Assembly (NCBI GenBank): GCA_036250225.1
Contig: JAPZLL010000037.1
Span: 186,001 to 250,000 of the forward strand
DNA from: Cercophora sp. LCS_1
Lineage: Eukaryota > Ascomycota > Sordariomycetes > Sordariales > Lasiosphaeriaceae
DNA length: 64,000 nt
Reading direction: 5' to 3'
This document shows, one piece after another, positions 43,768 through 54,226 of the stretch; the first letter of the stretch is position 1, and every line of letters begins with the position of its first letter. The position numbers were made by a program, and so were the translations under genes. The notes under the pieces are model-generated. The model ran no database searches and was not told where the DNA came from. It saw only the letters and a list, made by a program, of their open reading frames with translations.

Positions 43768-46173
43768 ATGCTTTCGTTCCGACGACGCCTTCGTGAGGGC
43801 TTCGCTCGCGGTCGTGGGTCGCAAACCGCACCATCCCACAGCAAGCCCCAAAATCCAACGGCAAACCCCGCATGCGAGATTGGTCCTCTTGTCGTGACGC
43901 TTTCCCCAAATTCCCACTACCTGATCCAAGCCCACTCCCCGCCAGTTGCGGCTCTTGGTGAGGTCCAGCTTGGCGCCCCGCTCCCAGTCACCGAATTTGG
44001 GCCTGCAACAGTCGTCCACTACAGCACACCCCCCAGTCTCGCAGCCAAGCTTCACAGATTTTGCGCCGACCCAGACTTCGACAAAGAATTCCTCAACGCC
44101 ATTGTGCTCATTTCACCCAAGAGGGCTGGGATTGTTGACAAGAAGCTGAGGTGTGTCTTGGCACAGGAGCTCAGCCATGTCAAGTCGATCTACGTTATCC
44201 AGCAGACAGTCCCAGAAGGGCCTTACTTTGCGCGGGGCCAAAGGCTGCTCCGGACGTGGAGGCTGTACCCGGATATCTACGAAGCCTTCCACCTCCCAAC
44301 AATCCATGGGCCCGGCTCTGACCAGTTGAGTTGTCCTCGTTGGCTGCGTCCCTTGATTCTTGATGGGGAGCTGACCGGATTCCTACAGATTCACAGGCAT
44401 CACAATCATGCACGATGGCCACCTCATGGTTCCCGTTCCATCTCGACTCCATTACCCCCGGTCGACCGAAAAGCCCCTCAACGGCGTGAGGATCACGGTC
44501 AAGGACATCATCGACCTCGCGGGGATAAAAACGTCGGGCCAATCCCGATCGTACGAGAAACTATACGGGCCACGAAGCGAAACGGCGTGGGTCATCAGGT
44601 CGCTGCTGAGTCTCGGCGCTGTCGTCGTCGGCAAGACGAAGGGGACGCAATTCGCTTCCAGTGACCAACCGACGGCTGATTGGATCGACTTCCACTGTCC
44701 ATGGAACCCGAGAGGTGATGGGTATCTGTCGCCGCGGGGGAGCAGCACAGGCACCTGCGTCGCTCTCGCTGGGTATTCTTGGTGCGACGCCGGTATCGGT
44801 TCAGACAGCAAGTGTTCTCAGCCCCTGAGAAATGAGATCTAACAAGCCAATAGCTGGCGGAAGCATACGAGGCCCAGCCGCTGTCATGGGACTCTATGCT
44901 CTTCGGCCTACTCATTCACTCAAACTCCTCCACGGTATCCTGCCAATCCACCGGTAAATCTCCCCAGACACTCTATTCCCATGGTCGTTGACGAATCTTT
45001 GTTTCCCAAGGGACCTCGATACGCCGGGACTGGTGTGTCGCGATCCTCAGCTCTTCCACGATCTCTCACAACACATGTTCGGGCCCGAAATTCAAGGATC
45101 CAGCGACGCCAAGCCCACCGTTCTTCTCTACCCAGAGGACTACTGGTGCTTATGGCGCGAAAGCCCCGCCTGGGATGTGTTGGAGGCGGCTGTTCAAAGG
45201 CTCGAGGAGTACCTGGGTGTCCAGAGAACCAAGGCTACGCTTGCCGAAAGGTGGCGACACGCCAAACCATCCGAGCCCAGCATCGCAGATTACTTGCAAA
45301 ATGTGAGATGTCCTCGCCCATCAAGCCCCAGTGTTCTCGAATGACGGCACTAACACCGCCTCCAAGACGTTCATGACTCTTTTGCTACAAGGCTACTATG
45401 TCAACTTCTCAGACTTCCGCAAGGAGTATGAAGAGATATTCGGCGTCCCACCGTACGTTCATCCCGTCATCCAGGACTGCTGGTAAGTGATTGCCTCCAG
45501 CCCCGATGTATCCAATCCGGTCAGGCACTGAGCAAACGCTACGTCTAGGGAACGCGGCGAGCGAATCACTCCTCAGGAATTAGCACAGGCCCGCGAACAC
45601 AAGTCCAAATACGCACGTTGGCTAGCGAGCTCATGCCTCGGCAGTGGCTTCAAGGTAGTCATGGTATACCCTGTGGGAGACTTTGAGCCGTTTTACAGAG
45701 ACGTCTACAAGCCGTAAGCGAGCCCCAGCCCATGAACGAGGCCATTTAGCACCATAAATCATCAGACTGACAGTCCCGATAGCCACCCCAAAGACCGATC
45801 GCAGGGGTATGACTGGAACCAACGGGAGGATCACCAAGCCAGTCTAGCCGGAGTGCCGAGTGTCATCGTGCCAGGTATGTCAACTTCATTCCTTGCGTGG
45901 TTTTCGGTCAAACCTCGGCTGAGACGAGTACAGTGGGACAGGTTGCACAGCCATCACGGATCACTGGGAAGACACAGGAGCTCCCTGTCGCCATTTCCCT
46001 CATGAGCGCAGCCGGTAAGTTTGACGTCGAGTTTAAGTTTTGCCCAAACGTCGAACAGACCGAGTTTCTCACCTATCGGAAAAGGAACCGACGCCCAGTT
46101 GACTGGGATACTCCGCGACATGGCGCTAAAGGGGTGTTTCGCAGAAGTAAAACCCGGGACGCATGCCTTTTAG
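43768..46173 (+). CDS. Amidase-signature enzyme with Arp1_N-type N-terminal domain
   Basis: Nine exons: 43768-44324, 44389-44807, 44854-44953, 45011-45302, 45367-45482, 45549-45713, 45783-45874, 45934-46014 and 46085-46173; 636 residues. The first about 190 residues look like the scytalone-dehydratase-like Arp1_N domain found ahead of fungal amidases. The catalytic Ser-cisSer-Lys triad is visible: Lys224 in VKDIIDLAG, Ser305 in RGSSTGT and Ser329 in GSDTGGSIRGPAAVMG. Intron 2 uses a GC donor (a|gcaagt) and splits Thr326, directly before the GGS motif; with a GT donor the motif cannot be made. Later: RDLDTPGLVCRD, SVIVPVGQ, LPVAISLMSAAG and the C-terminal ILRDMALKG. The enzyme hydrolyses amide bonds; the substrate is unknown. 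Confidence 0.88.
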
Positions 46174-46973
46174 CGGCCTGAAGTGGGTTGCATATACGCA
46201 AGGATCTCTGCATATTCACGAGGCGCAGGCGCCGTGCATCCCCCAATCCCGTTTCAGCCTGAGACTCATGCTTGATCCTTCCAATCCCGAGTGGGTCTCC
46301 ATTTCGACAAGGCACGATGAAGGTCCTTCCCTTCTGCTCGAACCATGATGATTGATGGTCTGGAAGCGCAATTGGTGGGTGGTACAGCTCACAAATGTAG
46401 CCCCCCCGCCCCAACTTCTATCTAATCGATCACCTATCTTATCCTCCATTTCCTAACACGTATCTTCACCACGTCACCGACGAATCCCGTGACAGACTGG
46501 GCTCACCACCTTATTTATGCCCGTCATGGAGCAGAAACACAACATTACTACCGACTTCATTCCCCGGGATAAGGTGGTATCCTTAATACCATGCCCTTTA
46601 TTGTCATGGGAGTTTATGTACCATAGCGGTGCGTTGAAAACGAAGTGGGGTGTGCGAAAAATAAAGCTTTAAAACAGTCCGGGGAATTTGAGCTTTCCTC
46701 TAATGATAACAATACTATGGGGCAATCATACTCTGCTATTGCCTGTTGCCTCATTCTCGGCGCCTATTTCCCTCATTAATGTTCAATGCCACGAGACTAC
46801 CACCCCGAAATCCCAAATTCCAAGCAGCCCGCCAGTTTCCCTTGAGTAAGGGAGCCCGCAGAGCCAACACCAATAAGCCCAAGCTTCCATGAACTCTTGC
46901 GAAGAGACCACAGCAGTAGTATCTGCACTGCCTGCTGCCATGCTTGCACGCAAGCTGAAAAGGCTTATCAAGG
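46174..46973. other. Intergenic region
   Basis: 800 bp downstream of the amidase with no supported gene. Confidence 0.4.
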
Positions 46974-47546
46974 ATGGCCCTTGAAACTGGGCATTGGCAC
47001 GAAACGAATAAGACAACACTGCAAGCGATGCGAATTCGACCATCCACCTGCGTATTTTCAGTCGTTAATGTTTTGGCTATGCTGGGCACATCAGAATCTG
47101 TCAGTACAAAACCATTAGCTGGGGGAACTCGTCAAGCAGGGCAAGTCGCTCGCAAGACGAAGGATGAGCCGAAAAGGTTAATGCTTTGCAAGCATAAAAG
47201 CCACTTCCCGACCGTCCATCGCCGCGAGGGCACCAAGGCCGAGGACGGCGAATGCTTCCCGTCCATTACCATTTTCAAGAACAAGAGGAACCCCGTGATA
47301 CTTGTTATGAAGTGCACAGGATATCTGGGTTCCCCACGGGATACCGCATCTTCGAACCTCGATGCAAGAAAAAAACTCACGCCTGACGAAATGACCCGAT
47401 TATTCAAAGATTTTATAGACGGATCTCCTGCTGAGCGCATTGTCCCACAATCGATCCGGGACTCGCTCCCCGAGATACGATGTTTCGATCCGAACAAGTG
47501 TCAGTGTCTGTACAATGCTGGCGCAGGGCGTCTTCCCGTCGGATGA
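46974..47546 (+). CDS. Orphan open reading frame (hypothetical)
   Basis: 190 codons from an ATG. No known domain. The C-terminal half has a protein-like composition (KLTPDEMTRLFKDFIDGSP, IVPQSIRDSLPEIRCFDPN, CQCLYNAG), while the N-terminal third is low in hydrophobic structure and may not be translated. The opposite strand is also partly open. No spliceable neighbour exon is evident. I list it as a weak candidate only. Confidence 0.22.
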   Translation: MALETGHWHETNKTTLQAMRIRPSTCVFSVVNVLAMLGTSESVSTKPLAGGTRQAGQVARKTKDEPKRLMLCKHKSHFPTVHRREGTKAEDGECFPSITIFKNKRNPVILVMKCTGYLGSPRDTASSNLDARKKLTPDEMTRLFKDFIDGSPAERIVPQSIRDSLPEIRCFDPNKCQCLYNAGAGRLPVG

Positions 47547-48611
47547 CAGTTGTTCGGGAACCACAAGGACCAAGGATACCGCTCTACACCTGGGAAAGAC
47601 AATCCAACTAGAGCCAGCACCCATATAGTATATATAATAAGGAAGCCAGAAGGCGTGGCTAACGAAAAAGATCGTTTGCAATGTAAAAATGTAAAAACCC
47701 TGTGTTAAACCTGATGTTCTTGGTATTTTTAATTTGAACCCGTCACCAGGAGAGAAAGCCGCCATTCGGCCTGACTGCACACAATCAAGGTTCCGGCGCG
47801 TAACCGAACGCCGAAACTCTAAGAGTGATACGAGGCCGTCGGCCAGGCATATAACAAAGTTTTCGCGGACAACAAGGTTTGCCTCAATCGCACAAAATGG
47901 ATTTTCCCAAAACTGCCTGTTTTCCTCCCTCACTATCTCCAACCATCTTTAGCGGAATCCCAAACCACGCCCAAGAACGCTGCAAGACTGCACCGAAGCA
48001 TCAAGATCCCACGCATCAGCCAGCCATTAAGGCATGCATACCCATTGAAAGATTCATGTATCACTGCTGACAAGAACTAGTCTGCACTCATAGGGCTAGG
48101 TGCATCCCAGGCGGTGACCTCGAGACGCGCATCGCCATCAAGCCTCGTAGGACGGACGTATCGCATCTTAATATCAACCACTGACAGACGATCCCTATCG
48201 CACCAGGCTTGCGTGCCGAACCGTGACGCCCCGGTGGCTTCGAGCTATGAGTCCCAAGTCTTACAGGGGCACAGGCAGCGAAGAGAAGAGAGATGAAGGC
48301 AGTCGCTGGGGTTGGGTTTGGAGCATTTTGGGCATATGCGAGGTGGTGATGCTTGGGTTTGTGCCACCTCTTTTGCCAAACGATAGATCACTCAACTCGG
48401 GAGCAATGAAAAATGTGGAATGAATCTACGATTTGGCGCGTGAATGAGAATGAATGTATTGAAGACTTGAAAATGATATAGATAGCATCGCAACGCCGAG
48501 ACCAATTCCGTCAACCAAGTGAAGGCACTCCACAGCGACGGCAACTTTGCTCCGTCCCAGATCCGTTTCCTCCTCAAAACGAACGGCATCTCGATCCCCC
48601 AGTTACTGGTA
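47547..48611. other. Intergenic region
   Basis: About 1.07 kb between the orphan frame and the 3' end of the TM protein; no gene is supported. Confidence 0.4.
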
Positions 48612-49751
48612 TTACGTCTTCTCCTCCACGTCAACGTCAACCACATCGGCCATACTTTCCGAAAAAGAAGTGCTCGTCACCAGCCCAAGTATCACGCACC
48701 ATGGCAAAACGCGGAAAACAGTTGACGTCCCATCCAAACCTGTCAGTTTCCCAATCAAGATCCCAACAGCAAGAAACCCAAACACGATGGTGGGCTGGTA
48801 TTTCTCGTGTCGGTGAAGGAATCGGTACGTTGCCAGCGACCCGATTACTATTGCCATTGTGCCGATCAATGCGAGCGGTGACGATGGGAAGGGAACAACG
48901 GTGAGAACCTGGAAAGGACGCTCGCTGGTTAGCTCAAGAAAGCTTTGGAAAGTAGGTCATTGTTGACTCACCCTGGCAATGATCCCGTTCATTTTGTTAT
49001 CTTCAGCATCTTGTTGCTGCGGGAGGTTCTTGGTGTTGACCATTGGGTCTTTGCCGTCCTGCTCCCACAGGAAGTCCCCGATGCCAACCATTGTAGAGCT
49101 CAGAGCCCCCGTGCAGAAAACGAGAAAGGCGAAAATCCTCCGAAATACCCCCCTCTTGTGTAACCCTTCAAAGCGCGTCCTTACGCGCTCGGCCTGCAAA
49201 TGCTCCCCCTGGTATTCAGACACGATACTGGAGCGGAATTCTGACCAGGACTGGCCAGTCCGCCACGGCTCCTCCCTGTTTTCGTGTACACGCATGTGTT
49301 GTCGAGGATCGAAAACGTCTCCCTCGGTGGGCTGGAAATCGGAGAGGAGAAAACCTGGTAAGGCCAAAGTTAGAGGTGCAAAATAATAACGATGGTGGAA
49401 CGCACAGTTGACTTCGCTGATTACAGCTCTGACGTGCGACACTTTGAGTTGTATGTCCAGGGGCATATCGTCTCCCTGAAGGGCACGATCAAGATCGCCC
49501 AAAACGGCCATCAGCTCCCTGACGCTGTCTTGTATAGGTTGTTGTCGGGGATCTTCGACGTTCTTATCAGACTGTCGCTGAGACACGAGCTTCTCTGCCA
49601 TGTCCAGGTTGCGACGAAGTTGCTCCAGATCTCGACGAAGGGATGCGAAGCTGTGATATCGGTCCGTTGGTCGGTTTCGAAGTGTGTCCAGCGTATTCCA
49701 TAGACGATGGGCGATCGACGCCACAGCGAGAACATCGCCAACGCTGAACAT
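48612..49751 (-). CDS. Membrane protein with NLR-N/HeLo-like N terminus
   Basis: Exons 49751-49406, 49354-48972 and 48908-48612; introns 51 and 63 nt; 341 residues. The N terminus (FSVGDVLAVASIAHRLWNTL, then YHSFASLRRDLEQLRRNLDMAEKLV) has the hydrophobic first helix and helical layout of the small N-terminal domains of fungal NLRs and HeLo-like proteins. A hydrophilic middle follows, then four likely membrane spans: RIFAFLVFCTGALSSTMVGIG, LALIGTMAIVIGSLATY, TIVFGFLAVGILIGKL and LPWCVILGLVTS. There is no nucleotide-binding domain or repeat region. Splicing is well supported (branch CTAAC, in-frame joins). The function is unknown; the similarity of the first domain is by pattern only. Confidence 0.65.
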
Positions 49752-50789
49752 TGTGTCGTATTCTCCTTCTGCCGTATGAAACCGTTGGCACCCTCGGGGT
49801 CTGTCGACTGGATGGGAGACAGTTTTGGTGATGCTTTTGGTCGGGGAGTTTGACGGAAGAAGGCGAGGGACGGGTTTGGCGCCGGCGGCCTCAGAGCCTT
49901 ACCCTCGGACCCCGCTTTCAAGGCCTGTTGATGCGGCCCTTTTTCTGCATCACGTCCAATGACAGCGGTTCATTTCAAGATATCGGGGCTGGCTTTTTCG
50001 ATTGTCAGCAGACATGGCTTCTCGCGGCGGCAGGCCCGGCTTTGGCCTGTCGTCGCTCCCGCCCCATTCCCTCTCTCCAACTCCATCAGCGACAGAAGCG
50101 ACCCATCTACTGTTGATGAGTGTTGCACGCCAATCCGTCTATTCACCCATTTGATACTCCGAGAGGAAAGCAGGTACGTTAGACCGCTTCCTGGAATCCG
50201 CTGTCTGCGAACTGACCGTTGCTCTTACTTCAGCATACGGCCCAACCGAGAACCGTCCTGAAATCCGCAGATCGCCCAGCATGAGAATATCGTTTGTGAT
50301 GCTGGCCAGTTTCCTTGCGGATTTGACCAAGATAAACAATGGGAACGCAGAAGCCCAACCGCACCCAGAAAACGCCGATGCAGGGCTGGAGTACGAGCAG
50401 CTTTGCAAACGGCGTGGCGGCGGCGGCGGTGGTGGTAGAGGAGGTGGAAATGACAAACACTCGCGGGACAGATTTGATGTCCCCAATCGCATGGAATCTC
50501 GCATCAGGGGGTCCAAGCCCATGACGCAGCCGGGGCAAAGCCAGTTCGTTTTAACCGAGAGTGCGCTCGTTCATGGGAAGATGCTAATGACTTCAGATTC
50601 CACACGCGTGAGCACGCATGGCGACAGACTGGTATCCCTGGGGAAAAGAGACTGCGCAGCGACCTGGTTCCGGGCGGGAACAAACCTGGCGGATATTGTG
50701 GCGGGGGTAGCAGGCGTGACGGGTGTGAGACGGGAGATCTGGCCCCCGGAATCTCATCAGGAAGGTCGCGCTACGCCTACCCCTCCTGG
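49752..50789. other. Region between divergent membrane-protein genes
   Basis: About 1.04 kb, open in several frames with Gly and Pro runs (GGN repeat about 50412-50450). A plausible donor/acceptor pair (50172 gtacgt to cttcag about 50233) exists, but I could not join it in frame to the downstream gene. It may hold upstream exons of the gene at 50790. Confidence 0.3.
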
Positions 50790-51239
50790 ATGGGAGCTCT
50801 TCTCGCCATGGCACTCTGTCCAACCCCTGCTTCAGCAATACACCTCGCGCAAAGCGCTCGAAGCGTCATGCTGCACGGCGCAGCAAGCACATCGATCACC
50901 GGCAGCATAGCGCTGCTGCCCCTCCGAGCAAGTGAAGACGCGAACCTGAAGCCATATGAAATTGCCTCCTATGTAGTCTGGGGCGTTTCCTTTGGTGCGT
51001 TATTGTTGTTGCAACTTCTTGGGCCTGGCGGTCAAGCCGGTCTGCCAACACGACAACGGATCTTGGCGGCCGTCCTCTTCTCGGCTTTGGGGCTCCTGGC
51101 GTCCTTCGCCCAGGGGTCTCTCAATGGGGTCGCGACGTGGGCGCCACTATGTCTCACGGCAAGTGTCATCATGGTACCAACGATCTTGGAGGGGAGGACA
51201 CAGGGAGAGGGGTCACACGAAATGGACTCACAAACTTGA
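50790..51239 (+). CDS. Hypothetical multi-pass membrane protein (5' end uncertain)
   Basis: 149 codons from ATG 50790. At least three hydrophobic helices are visible: YEIASYVVWGVSFGALLLLQLLG, RILAAVLFSALGLLASFAQG and WAPLCLTASVIMVPTIL. The start MGALLAMALCPTPASA could be a signal or anchor segment. The frame is open well upstream of the ATG, so earlier exons may exist. It has no recognised family. It points away from the preceding membrane protein, about 1 kb off. Confidence 0.4.
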   Translation: MGALLAMALCPTPASAIHLAQSARSVMLHGAASTSITGSIALLPLRASEDANLKPYEIASYVVWGVSFGALLLLQLLGPGGQAGLPTRQRILAAVLFSALGLLASFAQGSLNGVATWAPLCLTASVIMVPTILEGRTQGEGSHEMDSQT

Positions 51240-52003
51240 GAGCTGCTACAGACGTGTGATTAACGTTGGCTTTCTGTACGTTTTTTATTAGCGGAGTCCT
51301 TCGGCATACACCGCGTGGACTAGGTTACCGCAGGTACTTATTTGTCTAGTTGGCTTGTTTCATTTTGTTCATTTTGGATTCTTAGTGCCCGAAAAGCGAG
51401 GCGAAAAGGAATTCTAGCATTGACCTTGATACCGATCCAAAATCTTGAACTTATTGATACTCGACCCTATTGTTCTTGTCCGTTGGTGTGGTGCTAGGCG
51501 CTTGGGCCGAATGTTGCAAGTCTCGAGGGTTATGATCGCTAGATAATCGACCTAGCGGCAGGTCCGATCCAAGTGTTGCGTCCAGGCGGAGAAGCTCCGA
51601 CTGTCGGGACGGGACGAAACTGGCCGTAGGCTGGTTGAGGGTAGGGTCCGGTCCGGTCCGGTCCGGTGCGGGGCAAGGCTTGGCAGTTACTGGACAAAAT
51701 ACCCCAGCCTGAAGAGCAGGCGACGCAAAGGTTTCTGGAGGAGGATGAGCCTTTAGAACTCACAGAGATGGATATAGAATTGAAAGATGGATTAAAATGA
51801 GTTGAAGTGCCACAATATGGCTGGCCATCAGTCGTGTAGGGTATTGTGGAATCTTGCGATGACGCCGTGGCGGGATATTTCTGTGTCTGCCCGCAGATTG
51901 TCTCCTTGACCCCACCTTCCTCCAAGCAACCTCACCCCGACAACACTTTCAACAACTTGCACCTTGCACACCAAAGACGAAGACCAGGCCGAGTCTTCCC
52001 ACA
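51240..52003. other. Intergenic region with TCCGG repeat
   Basis: 764 bp. A (TCCGG)n tract of about four units is at 51645-51671. Presumed promoter of the F-box gene; no gene is seen. Confidence 0.45.
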
Positions 52004-53533
52004 ATGGAAAAACTCGCGCCAGAAATCCTGGCGATCATCTTGTCCCATCTCGAACCACCCCTCGCTCCCTTCGCCGCCGTCTCTCGACAATGGCAGCACG
52101 CAATCGAGGAGCGCACCTTCTCCAAGTTACAGCTCACAAGTGAAGAGGACACGCTACAACAATTCAAGTCCGTATTTACGACCGGCCCGCACCGTCAACG
52201 CCTCCTCCGCAACATCGAATTCTTCGTCCACCTCACAGTGCCCAGCGTGAAGCGCCGCTGGAAACTGCAAAGGGCCGACGAAGCAGCCGCCAACAACATA
52301 CTCTACACCAAGGCCGTCTTCGACTTCTTCACAATTCTCGCCGCTTGGGGGCGGGATTCCGATGCAGATGCACCATCAAAGCTTCGCGTATACATGGCGG
52401 CCACCAGTTCGGACGAGGGCGAACCCTCGGAACCACACGAACCTGCGCACTGGCACCTTGGCGAATATCCCATGTGGCAAATCCGCAACAACTTCCGCTA
52501 CGTCAACTTTGACACACAGGTCCTCGATGATCTCGGCGGTCTTCCAACAGTCTACGCAATCGATGACTTCGAGCACAACATGTATCGACTCATCGATCCT
52601 GCCGTGTTCCCAGTCATTTCCGCAGCCCTCCCCACCACCAAAAAGATGGACTGGGGCTGGGAGGCTCCTCCACGAAGACTCCCTGACCTCCGACACGAAA
52701 TCCGCTCATCCGCAGCGACCGCATTTCTCGCCACTGCCGGTCTCAGTCTCACCAACCTTACAGTGCTCCACCTCAAATGGGAAGACAACGACCCGTTGAA
52801 CCACGACTTTCCCCCGGGCAACCATCTCGATCCCGGTTCTCCCGCCGACAAACTCAGCGTCGCCATGCACCATATTTCCCATCTTCCTTCTCTCCAACAC
52901 CTCAAGTTCACATGCTGCTTCGCCGTTTCCAAAGAGATATTCGACCATGACACCGACTCGCAGTGGCCATCTCTCCAGAGCTTTGTCCTCGAACACGCCT
53001 TAACCACCCCTTCAGGCGAGTGGTACTTTACCGGCTACCCATCTGACGCATGGAAGACGGATGAGCGCCTCTCCGACACCGAAGATGGGGAAAATGCCCC
53101 ATTTGACTCAGACGACTCGGACACGTCGGACTGGATGCCAGAGTTCGAATGGGAAAGACAGAACGGCAACAAGCCCTGCATTCAATACCGCTCTGTTCCT
53201 AACTCAAACAACTACGTACCACTTCTCGTTGCTATGGCCGGGGCTGTGAAACGTATGCCTGTGCTGAAAGAGCTGGAGGTTGCCACCTGCTACCATGCAC
53301 AGTCGGTGAATATGTCCATCAACTACTACACTCTCGGGGTCAGACATGAAGGGTATGGACCCACGAAGGAGTTCCATTCGGCACATGTAACCGAGCCGAG
53401 GTGGGTCGTTCAGCGGATGAGTGATGGTGCGGTACAAAGGGCTTGGGTCGTGCCAGAGCAGTTGCGTGCCGCGCTACAGGAGACAGTTGGGGAGGGTTGT
53501 GTTTTGATCATGGACAATGGGAAGGTGGTTTGA
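52004..53533 (+). CDS. F-box protein
   Basis: Single exon, 509 residues. The N terminus is a clear F-box (about 2-42: LAPEILAIILSHLEPPLAPFAAVSRQWQHAIEE, quoted in parts: LAPEILAIILSHL and FAAVSRQWQ). The remainder matches the layout of ascomycete F-box proteins with the DUF6546-type C terminus: LTNLTVLHLKWED, LPSLQHLKFTCC, an acidic DSDDSDTSDW loop, and MPVLKELEVATCY. F-box proteins join Skp1-Cullin ubiquitin ligases as substrate receptors. These solo-type F-box genes are often lineage-specific in fungi. Target unknown. Confidence 0.85.
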   Translation: MEKLAPEILAIILSHLEPPLAPFAAVSRQWQHAIEERTFSKLQLTSEEDTLQQFKSVFTTGPHRQRLLRNIEFFVHLTVPSVKRRWKLQRADEAAANNILYTKAVFDFFTILAAWGRDSDADAPSKLRVYMAATSSDEGEPSEPHEPAHWHLGEYPMWQIRNNFRYVNFDTQVLDDLGGLPTVYAIDDFEHNMYRLIDPAVFPVISAALPTTKKMDWGWEAPPRRLPDLRHEIRSSAATAFLATAGLSLTNLTVLHLKWEDNDPLNHDFPPGNHLDPGSPADKLSVAMHHISHLPSLQHLKFTCCFAVSKEIFDHDTDSQWPSLQSFVLEHALTTPSGEWYFTGYPSDAWKTDERLSDTEDGENAPFDSDDSDTSDWMPEFEWERQNGNKPCIQYRSVPNSNNYVPLLVAMAGAVKRMPVLKELEVATCYHAQSVNMSINYYTLGVRHEGYGPTKEFHSAHVTEPRWVVQRMSDGAVQRAWVVPEQLRAALQETVGEGCVLIMDNGKVV

Positions 53534-54226
53534 TGAGAAGGGAAAGTTGGGACTGGGTGCGAACAGGGATCGAAGATTCCCCTCCGGGCAAGATGGGTTG
53601 GGATTTCTCTTTCATTCTTCTGGGGGACATATCATCTGTCAGTTTGATAACAAGAAGGAATACACAGCCAGATATACGAGACCAAGAGCCATGCGTTGCC
53701 ATCAGCCCAACCTAGGACTGGATGGAGGAACATGGCCCGTCGACGATGTACAATACTTGCGAGCCGAGAAATTCCCCATCTCGAAACCGACAGGCTAAGA
53801 AAGCTGTGTTCTGTTCACAGACCGGAAGCGTGTTTCCCCTTTGGCTGGGAAAAGACACATAGACCGATAACTAGGAAGCTCCCGCTGGTATCTAGATTTG
53901 TCACACTGGACGGTAGAACCAGCTACTCTAGCCGCCTTGCTCATGCGCTACTTGAGCGCTATTTAGGCGCTGCTCAGGAAACGATGAGCACTGGGCACTG
54001 GAGGCGTGTGGCGACGCCAAGCCGAATTCGGCCGCGACGCGGTGGTGAGACACGGCGATTGGAAATCGGTTCTTCATTGGTCAAATATTATTTGCAAACG
54101 ACCTTGCAGGTCGCTCCCTGGGCTCAGCGCTTCCATCGCTGACCCCACCCCTCACCCAACTTGCGCCTAGGGCGAAAGCGTCGACACAAACATCGCTCAA
54201 CACAGCTAATCCTCATCGAAACTCAC
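53534..54226. other. Intergenic region
   Basis: 693 bp between two plus-strand genes. Short frames only, nothing supported; probable promoter of the HET gene. Confidence 0.4.

Noticed and set aside
47400..47942. 180-codon minus-strand frame
   Set aside because: Overlaps the plus-strand orphan frame; one hydrophobic patch but no start context, motif or splicing evidence.
50139..50522. Minus-strand frame with a polyproline run
   Set aside because: The run is the complement of a GGN repeat; no other protein-like feature.
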